Assembly: GCA_029821755.1 (NCBI GenBank)
Contig: JALGSV010000004.1
Span: forward strand, 124,001 to 188,000
From: Candidatus Zipacnadum vermilionense
GTDB lineage: Bacteria > Armatimonadota > Zipacnadia > Zipacnadales > Zipacnadaceae
Length of the DNA stretch: 64,000 bases
Reading direction: 5' to 3'
The notes beneath the pieces were generated by a model. It had not been told where the DNA came from. It did not search any database and saw only the letters and a list, made by a program, of their open reading frames with translations. Positions 1 through 10,068 of this stretch are shown here, piece after piece (position 1 is the first letter of the stretch; each line of letters begins with the position of its first letter). The position numbers were made by a program, and so were the translations under genes.

Positions 1-294
1 TTCTACGGCATGCCAGACCTACGCGCCGGCATCGGTATCGCCACCGGTGAGGAGATCCTCGGCGACATCGGCTCCCCCGACCGGATGCAGTACACCCTGA
101 TTGGTCCGGAAGTCAATCTTGCGGCGCGTTTGGTGGAGTTGACTAAAACCGCCGGAGCCGACATAATAATGGACCAACGAACATGCGATTTATCCAAAGA
201 TTATACGCGGGCCCGCTGCCTGGGTCCGGTCGACATTCACGGCCTGACCGAACCCCAGGTAGTCTACGAGGCCCTGCCTGACGATGACGCCTAA
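1..294 (+). CDS. Class III adenylate/guanylate cyclase, C-terminal part (cut by window edge)
   Basis: The reading frame is open from the left edge (F-Y-G before the first Met at 10) and stops at 292-294, so only the last ~97 residues are present. GIGIATGEEILGDIGS followed by GPEVNLAARL is the class III nucleotide cyclase catalytic core; the Asn and Arg of VNLAARL correspond to the transition-state-stabilising residues of the family. The product would make cAMP or cGMP; substrate-specifying residues lie outside the window or cannot be judged. It precedes, on the same strand and with ~90 bases between, a Ser/Thr kinase, so the pair may be one signalling unit. Family call is secure, specificity is not. 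Confidence 0.85.
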   Translation, partial: FYGMPDLRAGIGIATGEEILGDIGSPDRMQYTLIGPEVNLAARLVELTKTAGADIIMDQRTCDLSKDYTRARCLGPVDIHGLTEPQVVYEALPDDDA

Positions 295-302
295 CCGTCC
301 CA

Positions 303-334
303 CCGCCCTCCTCGGCAAGAGGAGGAGGGTGAGG
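303..334. repeat. Dispersed palindromic repeat, family A, short copy
   Basis: A hairpin with arms CCTCCTC (307-313) and GAGGAGG (319-325) followed by GGGTGAGG, the tail shared by the other family A copies in this window. It sits between the cyclase stop and the kinase start. Confidence 0.5.
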
Positions 335-384
335 CATCTGCCGTGGCCCTGCCTGTGAGCCTGCCGCTGTGCCTGGAGTAACCC

Positions 385-2652
<2,268 letters not shown>

Positions 2653-2708
2653 CCTGTTTCCCATTCCTGTCTCCCACCGCCATTTCTTCGGCCTTTTCGC
2701 CCCGGGTA

Positions 2709-2736
2709 TTGCATTGTCTGACGATTCGAGTATAAT
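2709..2736 (+). promoter_or_regulatory. Sigma-70-type promoter for the sugar transferase
   Basis: TTGCAT at 2709-2714 and a perfect TATAAT at 2731-2736, 16 bases apart, about 40 bases before the start at 2779. This makes the transferase a separate transcription unit from the kinase. Confidence 0.65.
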
Positions 2737-2778
2737 GTCCCCTGCGTAAACCCCGGGGGGAACAAGGCCGGGTACCGC

Positions 2779-3384
2779 ATGACCCTTTACGAGATCTGCA
2801 AGCGCGCCCTCGATATCGTCGCTGCCTTCTTTGGACTGCTGCTCGCCCTCCCTCTGATGATGGTGAGCGCGATCATCATCAAGTTCGACAGCTCCGGTCC
2901 CCTCCTCTTCCGCCAGCCGCGCCTCGGCAAGGACGGCCGTCCCTTCGTGATGTTCAAGCTGCGTTCCATGACCCAGGACGCCGCTGAACTCCGCGCTCTA
3001 GTGGCTGCCGGCAACGAGATGGCTGGTCCCGTCTTCAAGATCCGCTCTGACCCCCGCGTAACCCGAGTCGGCCGCTTCCTCCGCAAAGCCAGCATTGACG
3101 AATTGCCCCAACTCTGGCACGTCCTGATCGGTGACATGAGCCTGGTCGGCCCGCGCCCGCCCATCCCCGACGAGGTCGCCCGCTACGAGCCCTGGCAGCG
3201 CGAACGCCTGGCGGCCAAGCCCGGCCTCACCTGTACCTGGCAAGTCAGCGGCCGCTCGGACATCCCCTTCGACCGCTGGGTCCAGATGGACATCGACTAC
3301 ATCCGTCACCGCAGCCTGGCGCTCGACCTGAAGATCCTTCTCCAGACCATCCCGGCCGTTATCACTGGCCGTGGCGCCTACTAG
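2779..3384 (+). CDS. Undecaprenyl-phosphate sugar phosphotransferase (exopolysaccharide priming enzyme)
   Basis: 201 residues. It transfers a sugar-1-phosphate from a nucleotide sugar to undecaprenyl phosphate, the first step of exopolysaccharide or O-antigen repeat synthesis at the inner membrane. One hydrophobic segment (~11-35) precedes the bacterial sugar transferase core: GPLLFRQPRLGKDGRPF, FKLRSM, RKASIDELPQLWHVLIGDMSLVGPRP and KPGLTCTWQVSGR are all family signatures. It is the short form, lacking the N-terminal four-helix and Rossmann region of WcaJ/WbaP, as in PglC-like or monotopic enzymes. No other polysaccharide gene adjoins it, so the sugar cannot be inferred. Confidence 0.92.
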   Translation: MTLYEICKRALDIVAAFFGLLLALPLMMVSAIIIKFDSSGPLLFRQPRLGKDGRPFVMFKLRSMTQDAAELRALVAAGNEMAGPVFKIRSDPRVTRVGRFLRKASIDELPQLWHVLIGDMSLVGPRPPIPDEVARYEPWQRERLAAKPGLTCTWQVSGRSDIPFDRWVQMDIDYIRHRSLALDLKILLQTIPAVITGRGAY

Positions 3385-3833
3385 CTCCGCCAGAGGACAG
3401 GCGGCCCTCTCGTGTGCTCCCCAGACCGAGCTGTCCGCTTGCACGTGCTTACTACCAGCCCGCGACGTAGCACAACCGTATCAGATGGTAGGCTGAAGGG
3501 TGCCCTGTCGGCGGTCCGCATCCGCGAAGCGGCATGGTCCAGTTATGGCCCTGGCGCTCCAGACCGTCGGTGGGCTGGCGTGCCGTGGGACCGCCTGCTG
3601 GGTCTGTGTAACGCGAGGGGATACCTCGTGGGTGGCCTGGGTGTAACCCGTGTCCCGCGCGCCCCTGAACGCTTCGTCGGGGGCAGAGCCGCGCAATTGT
3701 GGAGGAAAGGGCGCTCGGGTTCCGGAGAGGTAGCCTGTGCGGTGCTCATAGGCCCTTTCACATAAGATGTATTATGCGCACCTGCTGCTCCTGCCAACCG
3801 ACGCGGGACTTCCCTTCCGCTACCTGCCCGCCC
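3385..3833. other. Gene-free block, possibly encoding a structured RNA
   Basis: 449 bases without a convincing ORF between the sugar transferase and the binding-protein gene. From about 3490 to 3762 the sequence is rich in short inverted pairs: GGTCC/GGACC (3535/3584 area), GAGG/CCTC around 3616-3628, GGGAC/GTCCC flanking 3585-3657, and a perfect GAAAGGGC (3705-3712) with GCCCTTTC (3752-3759). I compared it by eye with RNase P, tmRNA, SRP, 6S and common riboswitch motifs and found no full match; GAGGAAAG at 3703-3709 recalls P4 of RNase P but the partner motif is missing. Could equally be decayed DNA. Confidence 0.25.
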
Positions 3834-4958
3834 CTACTCCCCCTCTGCCCCCACCAGATCGGAAAACTCCCTCCGCAGCAGGTCCCGCTTGTCCGCATAG
3901 TCGGTCCAGCCGGCCGTCGGCAGGATCAAGCGCAGTTCCTCCAGCGGGAGCCGTCCACGCGGTGGCTCGCTGTTCGGCCACAGTGAGTAGTCCCCCAGTT
4001 GCTGGACCACCAACTGCTGGCCCGTAGCGCTCAGCAGGAAATCCTCAAACAGGCGCGCACAGTTCGGATGCGGCGCAGCGGCCATGATTGCCACGGGCCC
4101 TACCATCATCGGCACGCCGTCCCCGGGCCAGACGAAAGCCAACTCGGGCGAGGCGGCTTCCTCCTCACCCACACTCAGCCCCACATCGCCCGCCGCCACC
4201 GCGATTTCGCCTCGCCGCAGAGCATCCTGCATTTGCGAGACTGTCTTGTAGATCTTCGGGCGCTGCGTCCCCAGCCCTTCTAGAAACGCCGTCCCATAGC
4301 GCTCCCGTAGCAAGAAAACCAGCGCATAGGCCGCGCCCGCCGTCTCTGCGTCCTTGATGCCCAGCTTGCCCCGGAAGCGCGGATGCAGCAGGTCCGGCCA
4401 GCGCTGCGGCGCCTCCTGCTTCTTCAGACGCCGCGGGTCATACGCCATCCCCAGCGTCACCGCCCGCATTGCCGCCCAGTACCCCGTATCCTTGTATCGC
4501 GCCGGAATATTTCGCGTTGCCGGGCTATCGTAGTACAGTAACGCCGCCTGGTTGCGCAGTCCCACGAAGGTCGTCGGGTCGAGCACATGTAACACATCGG
4601 CCTGCACGCGCCCTGAAGTGGTCTCCGAGGTCACCTTCTCCGCGATGGTGAAGCTGCCGCCCCGTTCTAGCTCCGTGCGGATGAATGGATATTTCTGACG
4701 AAACTGTGACAGAAACTCCTCGGCGTCGCCTTCCGATAGCGAGGTATACCAATACAGCGCCCCCTCGGCCTTGGCGAGTTCCAATACCTCCTCGGGTGTC
4801 CGCGGCCGCCCGCCGTTACCGGGGTTGATCGACACTCGAATCGGCTGCTGTTCCTCCGGCGGGCAGCCGCACAGGGAAGCCAGCATCCCTATCCCGGCCA
4901 GGACTGTCGCCAGCCGCGCCGCTTTGCCCCAGTTTCTACTCGTCCATTGCCCGCTCAA
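3834..4958 (-). CDS. Extracellular solute-binding lipoprotein, iron(III)/AfuA-PgtC-like family
   Basis: 374 residues with an N-terminal hydrophobic stretch ending in a lipobox-like LASLCGC (Cys ~32), then a periplasmic-binding fold of the SBP_bac_6/8 type: EGALYWYTSLSEGDAEEFLSQF, ADVLHVLDPTTF, GYWAAMRAVTLGMAYD, RGKLGIKDAETAGAAY, ending with LPLEELRLILPTAGWTDY. Family members bind Fe3+, thiamine, 2-aminoethylphosphonate or sugar phosphates. No ABC permease or ATPase gene lies beside it. Instead its start lies inside the end of the upstream permease-HAMP gene (23-base overlap), so the two are translationally coupled. That context suggests it delivers a ligand signal or substrate to that protein, in the manner of PgtC with PgtB. 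Ligand unknown. Confidence 0.8.
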   Translation of the reverse strand: MSGQWTSRNWGKAARLATVLAGIGMLASLCGCPPEEQQPIRVSINPGNGGRPRTPEEVLELAKAEGALYWYTSLSEGDAEEFLSQFRQKYPFIRTELERGGSFTIAEKVTSETTSGRVQADVLHVLDPTTFVGLRNQAALLYYDSPATRNIPARYKDTGYWAAMRAVTLGMAYDPRRLKKQEAPQRWPDLLHPRFRGKLGIKDAETAGAAYALVFLLRERYGTAFLEGLGTQRPKIYKTVSQMQDALRRGEIAVAAGDVGLSVGEEEAASPELAFVWPGDGVPMMVGPVAIMAAAPHPNCARLFEDFLLSATGQQLVVQQLGDYSLWPNSEPPRGRLPLEELRLILPTAGWTDYADKRDLLRREFSDLVGAEGE

Positions 4959-7230
4959 GTAGCTCCTCCTCCTCCTCGATCACCCGGACCACCGCCAGCC
5001 ACCGGCGGCTCGTCTTGGTCTCGCCCACCACCACGAATTCCCCCGCCTCCAGCGCCGGTTCGATCGCGTCCCGGTCCCGCGCCTCGATCCACACGCACGG
5101 CCCTGGCGCGTCGGTCAGTTGCCCCGGAGGAGCCTCCTCCGCTACGGCCACCGCACTATGGGACACTGTCGGGTAGGGGCCTCCCCTCTCCCCCACCTCG
5201 GCGGCCAGGATCCAGCCTACCACCAACGCCCGTAGATAGTCGTCCTGCTCCACTCCGCCCCGGCCCCAACTTACCAGCGCGCGCCCCCGCGCGGTTCCCT
5301 CGACGGTCCCCTCCTCCTCCAACACTTCCTCCAACAGAGTTGCCCAACCCGTCCCCTGCTCCTCTCCTTCTCCCGCCGCCTCCGCCGGCACCGACACCCC
5401 CAGGTACGCCAGCCCTTCCGGCAGTGCCCTCACCTCCACCGGCGCCACCTCCAGCAGCCTCAGCGCCACTGACCGCCATTGCCGTCCCCGCAGCAGGGCC
5501 AAGCGGATCTGGTCCACCGCCTGCGCCATCTGCCCGACCTCGTCCGGCGTCCGCGCCACCACCGGGTAGCGGAGGCTTCCGCGCGAAACATGCCCCACCG
5601 CTCGAATCACCGCCGACAGCGGCTGCGTCGCCCGTCCCAGCGCCACCCACAGGCTCCCCAGCGCCGCCACGATGATGAGCAGCGCCACCACCACATGCCG
5701 CGCCAGGATCTGCGCCACCAGCCGCCCTGCGGTCTCCCGTTTGCACCCTATCGTCACCGTCAGCGGGTTCTCCACGTCCTCCATAGTCGCCTGGACCACG
5801 ATCAACCCGTAGCGCGCCGCCTGGGCGCTGTCCCGGCTCAACTCCAGCAACGGCGTCAGAACCTGCTCCCGCCTCACCGGTGTTCCCGGCGGCCCCGCGA
5901 CCGCCAGCGCCTGCGGGTCATACGCCGCCGCCACCGGTATCCCCCGATAGTCCTGCACCAGCGCGAACACCACATCCACCGAGTATGACTCGTCCTGGAG
6001 CTTCGCGTTCACTAGGTTGTAGAGGAATCGCTCCTGCGCGGCGGGCCCAGCTCCCGGCTGCACGGTAAGCGCGTTTAGCACGGTCGCTGCCACATTGCTC
6101 ATCGCCAGTCTGGTCTCCTGCCGCACCAGGCCGGTGGCATGGGTTGCCATCAGGTACGTCGCCGGCACTACCACTGCCACGATGACCAGGCCCGCCGTCG
6201 CCGTCAGCCGCACGCGCAGCGCCCGCGCCGGTCGCACTGGTCGTGCCGGTTGCGCCGGCCGTGCATGGGGCACGTGGGGCGGCGTATGGACGACCAGCAA
6301 GTACGCGCCTACCAACAGCACCACTATCCCGGTCAGGTGGAAGAGATTCAGCGCTTCCCCCAGCCAGAACCACGCCACCACCACCGTCACGATCACGCTC
6401 AGCAGCTTCAGCGCTACGGCCACATGTACGGGAGTATGGCTTAGGCCGCGGTAGTACAGGGCCAGCGATCCGGTCGTCGAGACCAGCGCCAGCGCCACCA
6501 GCACCGCCCAACCCCACCCGGGCAGGTGCGCGAGTTGCCCCACCCCCCCGGTCAGCGGGGCCACTGCCGCCGCCAACACGAAGCCGGACACCACCCGCCA
6601 AGTCCCCACTGCTGTGGGCGTAAACCGGCGCAAGGCTCCCTTGGCCAGCACCTCCGCCAGCGCTCGGCACACCCCGGCGCCCAGGGCCAACAGGTCGCCG
6701 GTTAGTCGCAGCCGCGCCTCCGGCCCGCCTAACGTCATGTCCCCCGCTCCCATCAGCAAGACCGCCAGCACCATCCCCCCTACCAGCGTTGCCCTCCCCA
6801 GAGTTACTCCCTCATGCAACGCCAGGTAGGCCAGCACCGCCACAAACAGTGGCGCCGTCTTAGAGATGGCCAGTGCCACCCCGGCGGTGGTGTAGGTCAG
6901 CGCCCACGTAAACAGCAGCGCCGCCACGCCCGACCCCAGCAGTCCCGCTGCGATCACCGCCACCCAGTCCCGCCGACGCGGCCGCAGCATCTGCCCTGGT
7001 CGCCGGTCCAGCGGCAGCAGTGGCAGGAAGAACGCCGCGGCCAGCAGGTAGCGCGCCGCCACGATGGTAGCCTGCGCCAGGTCCGCTCGCAGCAGCACCT
7101 TGGTGAACACGGGCGAAAGCCCCTGCAGCAGCACCCCCGCCAGCAGGAACCCATACACCGCCGTGTGAGCACTCAATCTACGCACGTTGATTCCCCAGGA
7201 AGCCGCCGCCATGCGGCACGGGCGAGTCAC
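4936..7230 (-). CDS. DMT/EamA permease fused to a membrane sensor module with HAMP domain
   Basis: About 764 residues. The N-terminal ~300 residues form ten hydrophobic helices with two EamA repeats (LSPVFTKVLLRADLAQATIVAARYLL; GLSHTPVHVAVALKLLSVIV, ending at VVLLVGAYLLVVHTP). A Pro/Arg-rich linker follows, then a further helix (TAGLVIVAVVVPATYLMATH), an extracytoplasmic region of ~150 residues, another helix (HVVVALLIIVAALGSLWVAL), a HAMP domain (TQPLSAVIRAVGHVSRGSLR, DEVGQMAQAVDQIRLAL) and an acidic ~170-residue tail with no kinase, cyclase or methyl-acceptor motif. GTG at 7230 is chosen because GGGGAGGGG lies nine bases upstream; GTG 7257 and ATG 7212 are alternatives. DMT proteins export or import metabolites; coupling to a HAMP sensor is unusual. 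The gene overlaps the binding-lipoprotein gene downstream. Confidence 0.75.
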   Translation of the reverse strand: MTRPCRMAAASWGINVRRLSAHTAVYGFLLAGVLLQGLSPVFTKVLLRADLAQATIVAARYLLAAAFFLPLLPLDRRPGQMLRPRRRDWVAVIAAGLLGSGVAALLFTWALTYTTAGVALAISKTAPLFVAVLAYLALHEGVTLGRATLVGGMVLAVLLMGAGDMTLGGPEARLRLTGDLLALGAGVCRALAEVLAKGALRRFTPTAVGTWRVVSGFVLAAAVAPLTGGVGQLAHLPGWGWAVLVALALVSTTGSLALYYRGLSHTPVHVAVALKLLSVIVTVVVAWFWLGEALNLFHLTGIVVLLVGAYLLVVHTPPHVPHARPAQPARPVRPARALRVRLTATAGLVIVAVVVPATYLMATHATGLVRQETRLAMSNVAATVLNALTVQPGAGPAAQERFLYNLVNAKLQDESYSVDVVFALVQDYRGIPVAAAYDPQALAVAGPPGTPVRREQVLTPLLELSRDSAQAARYGLIVVQATMEDVENPLTVTIGCKRETAGRLVAQILARHVVVALLIIVAALGSLWVALGRATQPLSAVIRAVGHVSRGSLRYPVVARTPDEVGQMAQAVDQIRLALLRGRQWRSVALRLLEVAPVEVRALPEGLAYLGVSVPAEAAGEGEEQGTGWATLLEEVLEEEGTVEGTARGRALVSWGRGGVEQDDYLRALVVGWILAAEVGERGGPYPTVSHSAVAVAEEAPPGQLTDAPGPCVWIEARDRDAIEPALEAGEFVVVGETKTSRRWLAVVRVIEEEEELLERAMDE

Positions 7231-7335
7231 CCCATGCCGCCCCTCCCCAACTGACACTGTCCACTGTCCACTGACACTTCCCCCTACACCAACCGGCTAA
7301 TCGGCTCCTCCCCTCGGAAGGACCTCACGAGGTTT

Positions 7336-7611
7336 TCACACGTCTGCCACCGCGTCTCCAACAATGTTCTCCACGCCGATCCCGTTGCGCGATATGGCCC
7401 GGCAGCGCCCGGCCCGTGTCATCACCGTCCCTGTCACCGGCGCTCACTGCGTGATCATCGCATCGCACTCCCCCAGCGCTTCCAGCACCTTTGCCTCTGT
7501 ACGGCACTGCGCGATCACCAGTTCCGCCCCCGCCTCCGCCAGGATCTCCGCCTCCAGGTCCAGCTCCTCCGCCAGCGTGTAGTCAGTTACAAACACAGTC
7601 AGCTTGGCCAT
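7336..7611 (-). pseudogene. Decayed D-2-hydroxyacid (3-phosphoglycerate-type) dehydrogenase, N-terminal remnant
   Basis: An ATG at 7611 with a good ribosome site (GGGAGGAA) opens a frame that reads MAKLTVFVTDYTL, then AEAGAELVIAQCRTEAKV, LGECDAMITQ and stops at 7444-7446 (TGA). In the same frame past the stop it continues APVTG, then GRCRAISRNGIGVENIV, and stops again at 7336-7338. These segments follow the order of the N-terminal domain of D-isomer hydroxyacid dehydrogenases (QYAPVT...RCRVIARYGIGVDNVD), with the Tyr codon before APVT replaced by TGA. The NAD-binding domain and catalytic Arg/Glu/His are absent. The translation start is intact, so a 55-residue peptide could still be made, but the enzyme is lost. 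Confidence 0.75.
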
Positions 7612-7769
7612 GGTTCCTCCCTGCTGCGATTGGCGTCTTCGCCCGTAGCGTAGTTGCACGGGGGCAGACTGTTGCCGCCCTCCTCAGCAGGTGTCTCGCT
7701 GGTTCGCGCCGAATACTTTCTCATCACCTCGCGGCCTGTTGCGCCGGGCCGCCAAAGGAGATCGTCACA

Positions 7770-8834
7770 ATGACCCGCACCGAACGCTTCCTTGCCGCTC
7801 TCAAGGTCCAGCAGCCCGACCGTGTACCGCTGTTTGACTTCCTCTTCCAGCAGCCGCTTTACGAGGCCCTCATCGGCCACCGCCCGGGAACCTACAACGG
7901 CCCCGACGCCGTCCTCACCGCTCTAGCCCTCGACCACGATGGCGTATGGCTCCCCTTCGTCGGCTTCACCGGCTTGCAGCCGACGGTCCTGAGCGAGAAC
8001 GTCTACCAGGACGAGTGGGGCACCACCTTCCAGAAGAACGAGGCCTCCTGGCCGATCGACGCCCCCATCGCTTACCCCATCCAGAGCCGCGAGGACCTGG
8101 CCAAGTACCAGTTGCCGGACCCCACCGCTCCGGGCCGCGACACCGAGATCCGCGCCGCCGCGGCATTGGACAACGACGACATTGCCCTGGTCGGTGGGGT
8201 CAATGGGCCCCTGACCACCGCCTGGTTGCTGATGGGCTACGAGACCATCGCTCTAGCCATGTACGACGACCCGGGGCTCGTGGAGGCTGTATTTGCCCTC
8301 TCCAACGAGTTCTTCAAGGAGGCCTCCCGGCGCTCCGTGGAGGCCGGCTGCGTGGCCGTCTTTGTTAGCGAGGACTTGGGCTCCTCCACCGGCGGCTTCT
8401 TCAAGCCGGACCACTACCGTAAGTACCTGCTGCCGCCCTTCGCGGAGCTGGTTGACTACATTGACGCGCTGGGGGTCCCCGTGCTTCTGCATGCCTGCGG
8501 CCACCTGCACGACTACCTCGACGACTTGGCCCAGACCAAGATCTCCGCCCTCCATCCGCTGCAGCGCACCGCGGACATGGACTTGCGTGCGATCAAAGAG
8601 CAGTACGGCCAGCGCTGGTGCATTATCGGCAATATCGACTCTTCGCGTACTCTCCCCTTCGGGACGCCCGAGCAGGTGGCGGCCGAGGTCCGCGAGGCCA
8701 TAGACATTGCCGCCCCCGGTGGCGGCTACATCCTGGCCTCCGACCATTCCCTGCACGACGGCATCCCGATCCCGAACATCGTCGAAATGTTCCGCGTGGG
8801 AGCGGAGTACGGGAGGAAGGCGTATGGCGGTTAG
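7770..8834 (+). CDS. Uroporphyrinogen decarboxylase-like protein (MtaA/CmuA-type)
   Basis: 354 residues from ATG 7770, with AAAGGAG at 7754-7760; the frame is open further upstream, but that part translates the promoter region. MTRTERFLAALKVQQPDRVP is the typical start of the URO-D superfamily branch that acts as corrinoid methyltransferases. HACGHLHDYLDDLAQ carries the His-x-Cys pair used for zinc in methylcobamide:CoM methyltransferases, and GNIDSSRTLPFGTPEQVAAE and GGGYILASDHSLHDGIP complete the barrel. The heme-pathway enzyme is unlikely because its substrate-binding Arg/Asp N-terminus is not seen. A second paralogue lies at 27557-28687. Such genes are often next to sugar-catabolism genes and their substrates are mostly unknown. 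Confidence 0.8.
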   Translation: MTRTERFLAALKVQQPDRVPLFDFLFQQPLYEALIGHRPGTYNGPDAVLTALALDHDGVWLPFVGFTGLQPTVLSENVYQDEWGTTFQKNEASWPIDAPIAYPIQSREDLAKYQLPDPTAPGRDTEIRAAAALDNDDIALVGGVNGPLTTAWLLMGYETIALAMYDDPGLVEAVFALSNEFFKEASRRSVEAGCVAVFVSEDLGSSTGGFFKPDHYRKYLLPPFAELVDYIDALGVPVLLHACGHLHDYLDDLAQTKISALHPLQRTADMDLRAIKEQYGQRWCIIGNIDSSRTLPFGTPEQVAAEVREAIDIAAPGGGYILASDHSLHDGIPIPNIVEMFRVGAEYGRKAYGG

Positions 8835-8855
8835 GCGAGTGCGGTGAGCGCGCCC

Positions 8856-8902
8856 AGGAGGGGCCGGATGAGCGGCGCACGAAGTGCGCGGGGAATCCGG
8901 CC
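8856..8902. repeat. Dispersed palindromic repeat, family B, copy 1
   Basis: A 47-base element beginning AGGAGGGGCCGGATGAG, with a central hairpin CGCGCACTTCGTGCGCG-like core (GCGCAC/GTGCGC) and ending GGGAATCCGGCC. GGCCGGAT near the left end pairs with ATCCGGCC at the right end, so the element folds on itself. Nearly the same sequence recurs at 26565-26611, 58571-58626 and 60407-60454. Confidence 0.8.
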
Positions 8903-8932
8903 CGCTCCGCGATCGCCGACGGGCCTGACCGA

Positions 8933-9817
8933 TCACCCCACCAACTCCACAATCCTCTCTAGCGCCCGCCGAGCCTCCACTTCCGTCGCCCACTCCACGT
9001 TCGGCTTCGCGTCCCCAATTATGCAGTTCCCGTGTCGGTCTATCTCTAGCCTGCGCGGCACGGTCCGCAGCACCTCCGGCTCGGCGATCGCCAGCGCAGC
9101 CAGCGGGTCATGCAGCGTCGGCAAGGGCGGGTCGGCCGCGTTGCAGTGCTCCTGCCACAGGCGCGTCATCGCACTCAGCGCCGCCGACAGCGGTGTTCGG
9201 GCGGCCCGCACCTGATCCAGGTCGTCATTACTCATCCGACATTTAAGCGTGACATCCAGCCCCACCATCAGTATAGGCTTGCCCGCGCCCAGCACGATCT
9301 GCGCCGCTCGCGGGTCGCACCTGATGTTCCACTCGGGATAGTCCAGGGCCGGATCCAGATGTCCCCCCATGATCACTAACCGGCTGAGCAGACCGAACTC
9401 CTGGGGGAACTCTACGGCAAATCGCCCCGCATTGGTCAGGGGCCCAATGGTCAGCAGGATGGCTCCGGGATGCGCCGTCGACCATTCCGCCAGCGCCCGC
9501 ACCGCGTCGTGCCGCCCCGCCCGCCAGCGCTCCTCCTCGTGGCTCGGCACTACGCCCGCCTGGCAGTTGCGCGCGACCGGCACCAGACTATCTAGCGCAT
9601 CGCGGTTTCCGGCCGCCACCGGGATCTCTGGTTGGCCCTCTAGGGCCAGCAGGTATCGCGCCTGCGCCGCCCGCAGCTCCGTATCCCCACGGACGGTGCT
9701 CACCCCCAGCAGTTGCAGATCCGGGTGTCGCAAGCACACCGCCAGCGCATAGGCATCGTCAATATCGTCCCCGATGTCGGTATCCAGCAGCACAGGAAGA
9801 CAAGGCTCGGAAGGCAT
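8933..9817 (-). CDS. Inosine/uridine-preferring nucleoside hydrolase
   Basis: 294 residues from ATG 9817 (GAGGAG five bases upstream). It hydrolyses the N-glycosidic bond of ribonucleosides, giving base and ribose. LLDTDIGDDIDDAYAL is the calcium-binding DxDxxxDD signature of the family; ILLTIGPLTNAGRF, LVIMGGHLDP, NIRCDPRAAQIVLGAGKPILMVGLDVT and the closing PLPTLHDPLAALAI with His-Asp follow in the expected order. Full family length (~300). It is followed by the regulator gene group and by a hairpin terminator at 10008-10037, so it is its own unit. Base preference cannot be read from sequence. Salvage is consistent with the hpt and guaA genes further along. Confidence 0.9.
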   Translation of the reverse strand: MPSEPCLPVLLDTDIGDDIDDAYALAVCLRHPDLQLLGVSTVRGDTELRAAQARYLLALEGQPEIPVAAGNRDALDSLVPVARNCQAGVVPSHEEERWRAGRHDAVRALAEWSTAHPGAILLTIGPLTNAGRFAVEFPQEFGLLSRLVIMGGHLDPALDYPEWNIRCDPRAAQIVLGAGKPILMVGLDVTLKCRMSNDDLDQVRAARTPLSAALSAMTRLWQEHCNAADPPLPTLHDPLAALAIAEPEVLRTVPRRLEIDRHGNCIIGDAKPNVEWATEVEARRALERIVELVG

Positions 9818-10007
9818 GGCCACTCCTCAAGTACGGAGAATCGCCGGGAGCCAGCGTACTGGCAGTGGTTTCGTGGCAACGAGGCCAGAAACCTCCTACC
9901 CGGCGCTTGGGGTAGCCTCGAGCGAGGCAACTCATTCCCGTGAGCGCCCGGAACGTGCGCAGGTGGGGGGGGGTGAGGTGCAGCTCTTCCTCCTGCACTC
10001 GCCAAAA

Positions 10008-10037
10008 CGCCGGCACTGGTTCCTACCAGTGCCGGCG
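10008..10037 (-). terminator. Rho-independent terminator of the first GntR-LacI regulator
   Basis: A perfect 13-base stem (10008-10020 with 10025-10037) and a four-base loop. On the minus strand the hairpin is followed by TTTTGG, about 30 bases after the regulator stop at 10069. Confidence 0.85.
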
Positions 10038-10068
10038 CGTCACACGGCCCCATCCTATCAGCGTCAGA

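Noticed and set aside
3700-3762. RNase P RNA candidate (GAGGAAAG)
   Set aside because: Only the first half of P4 is present, at the wrong end of the block; ACAGAAA and the other conserved positions are missing.
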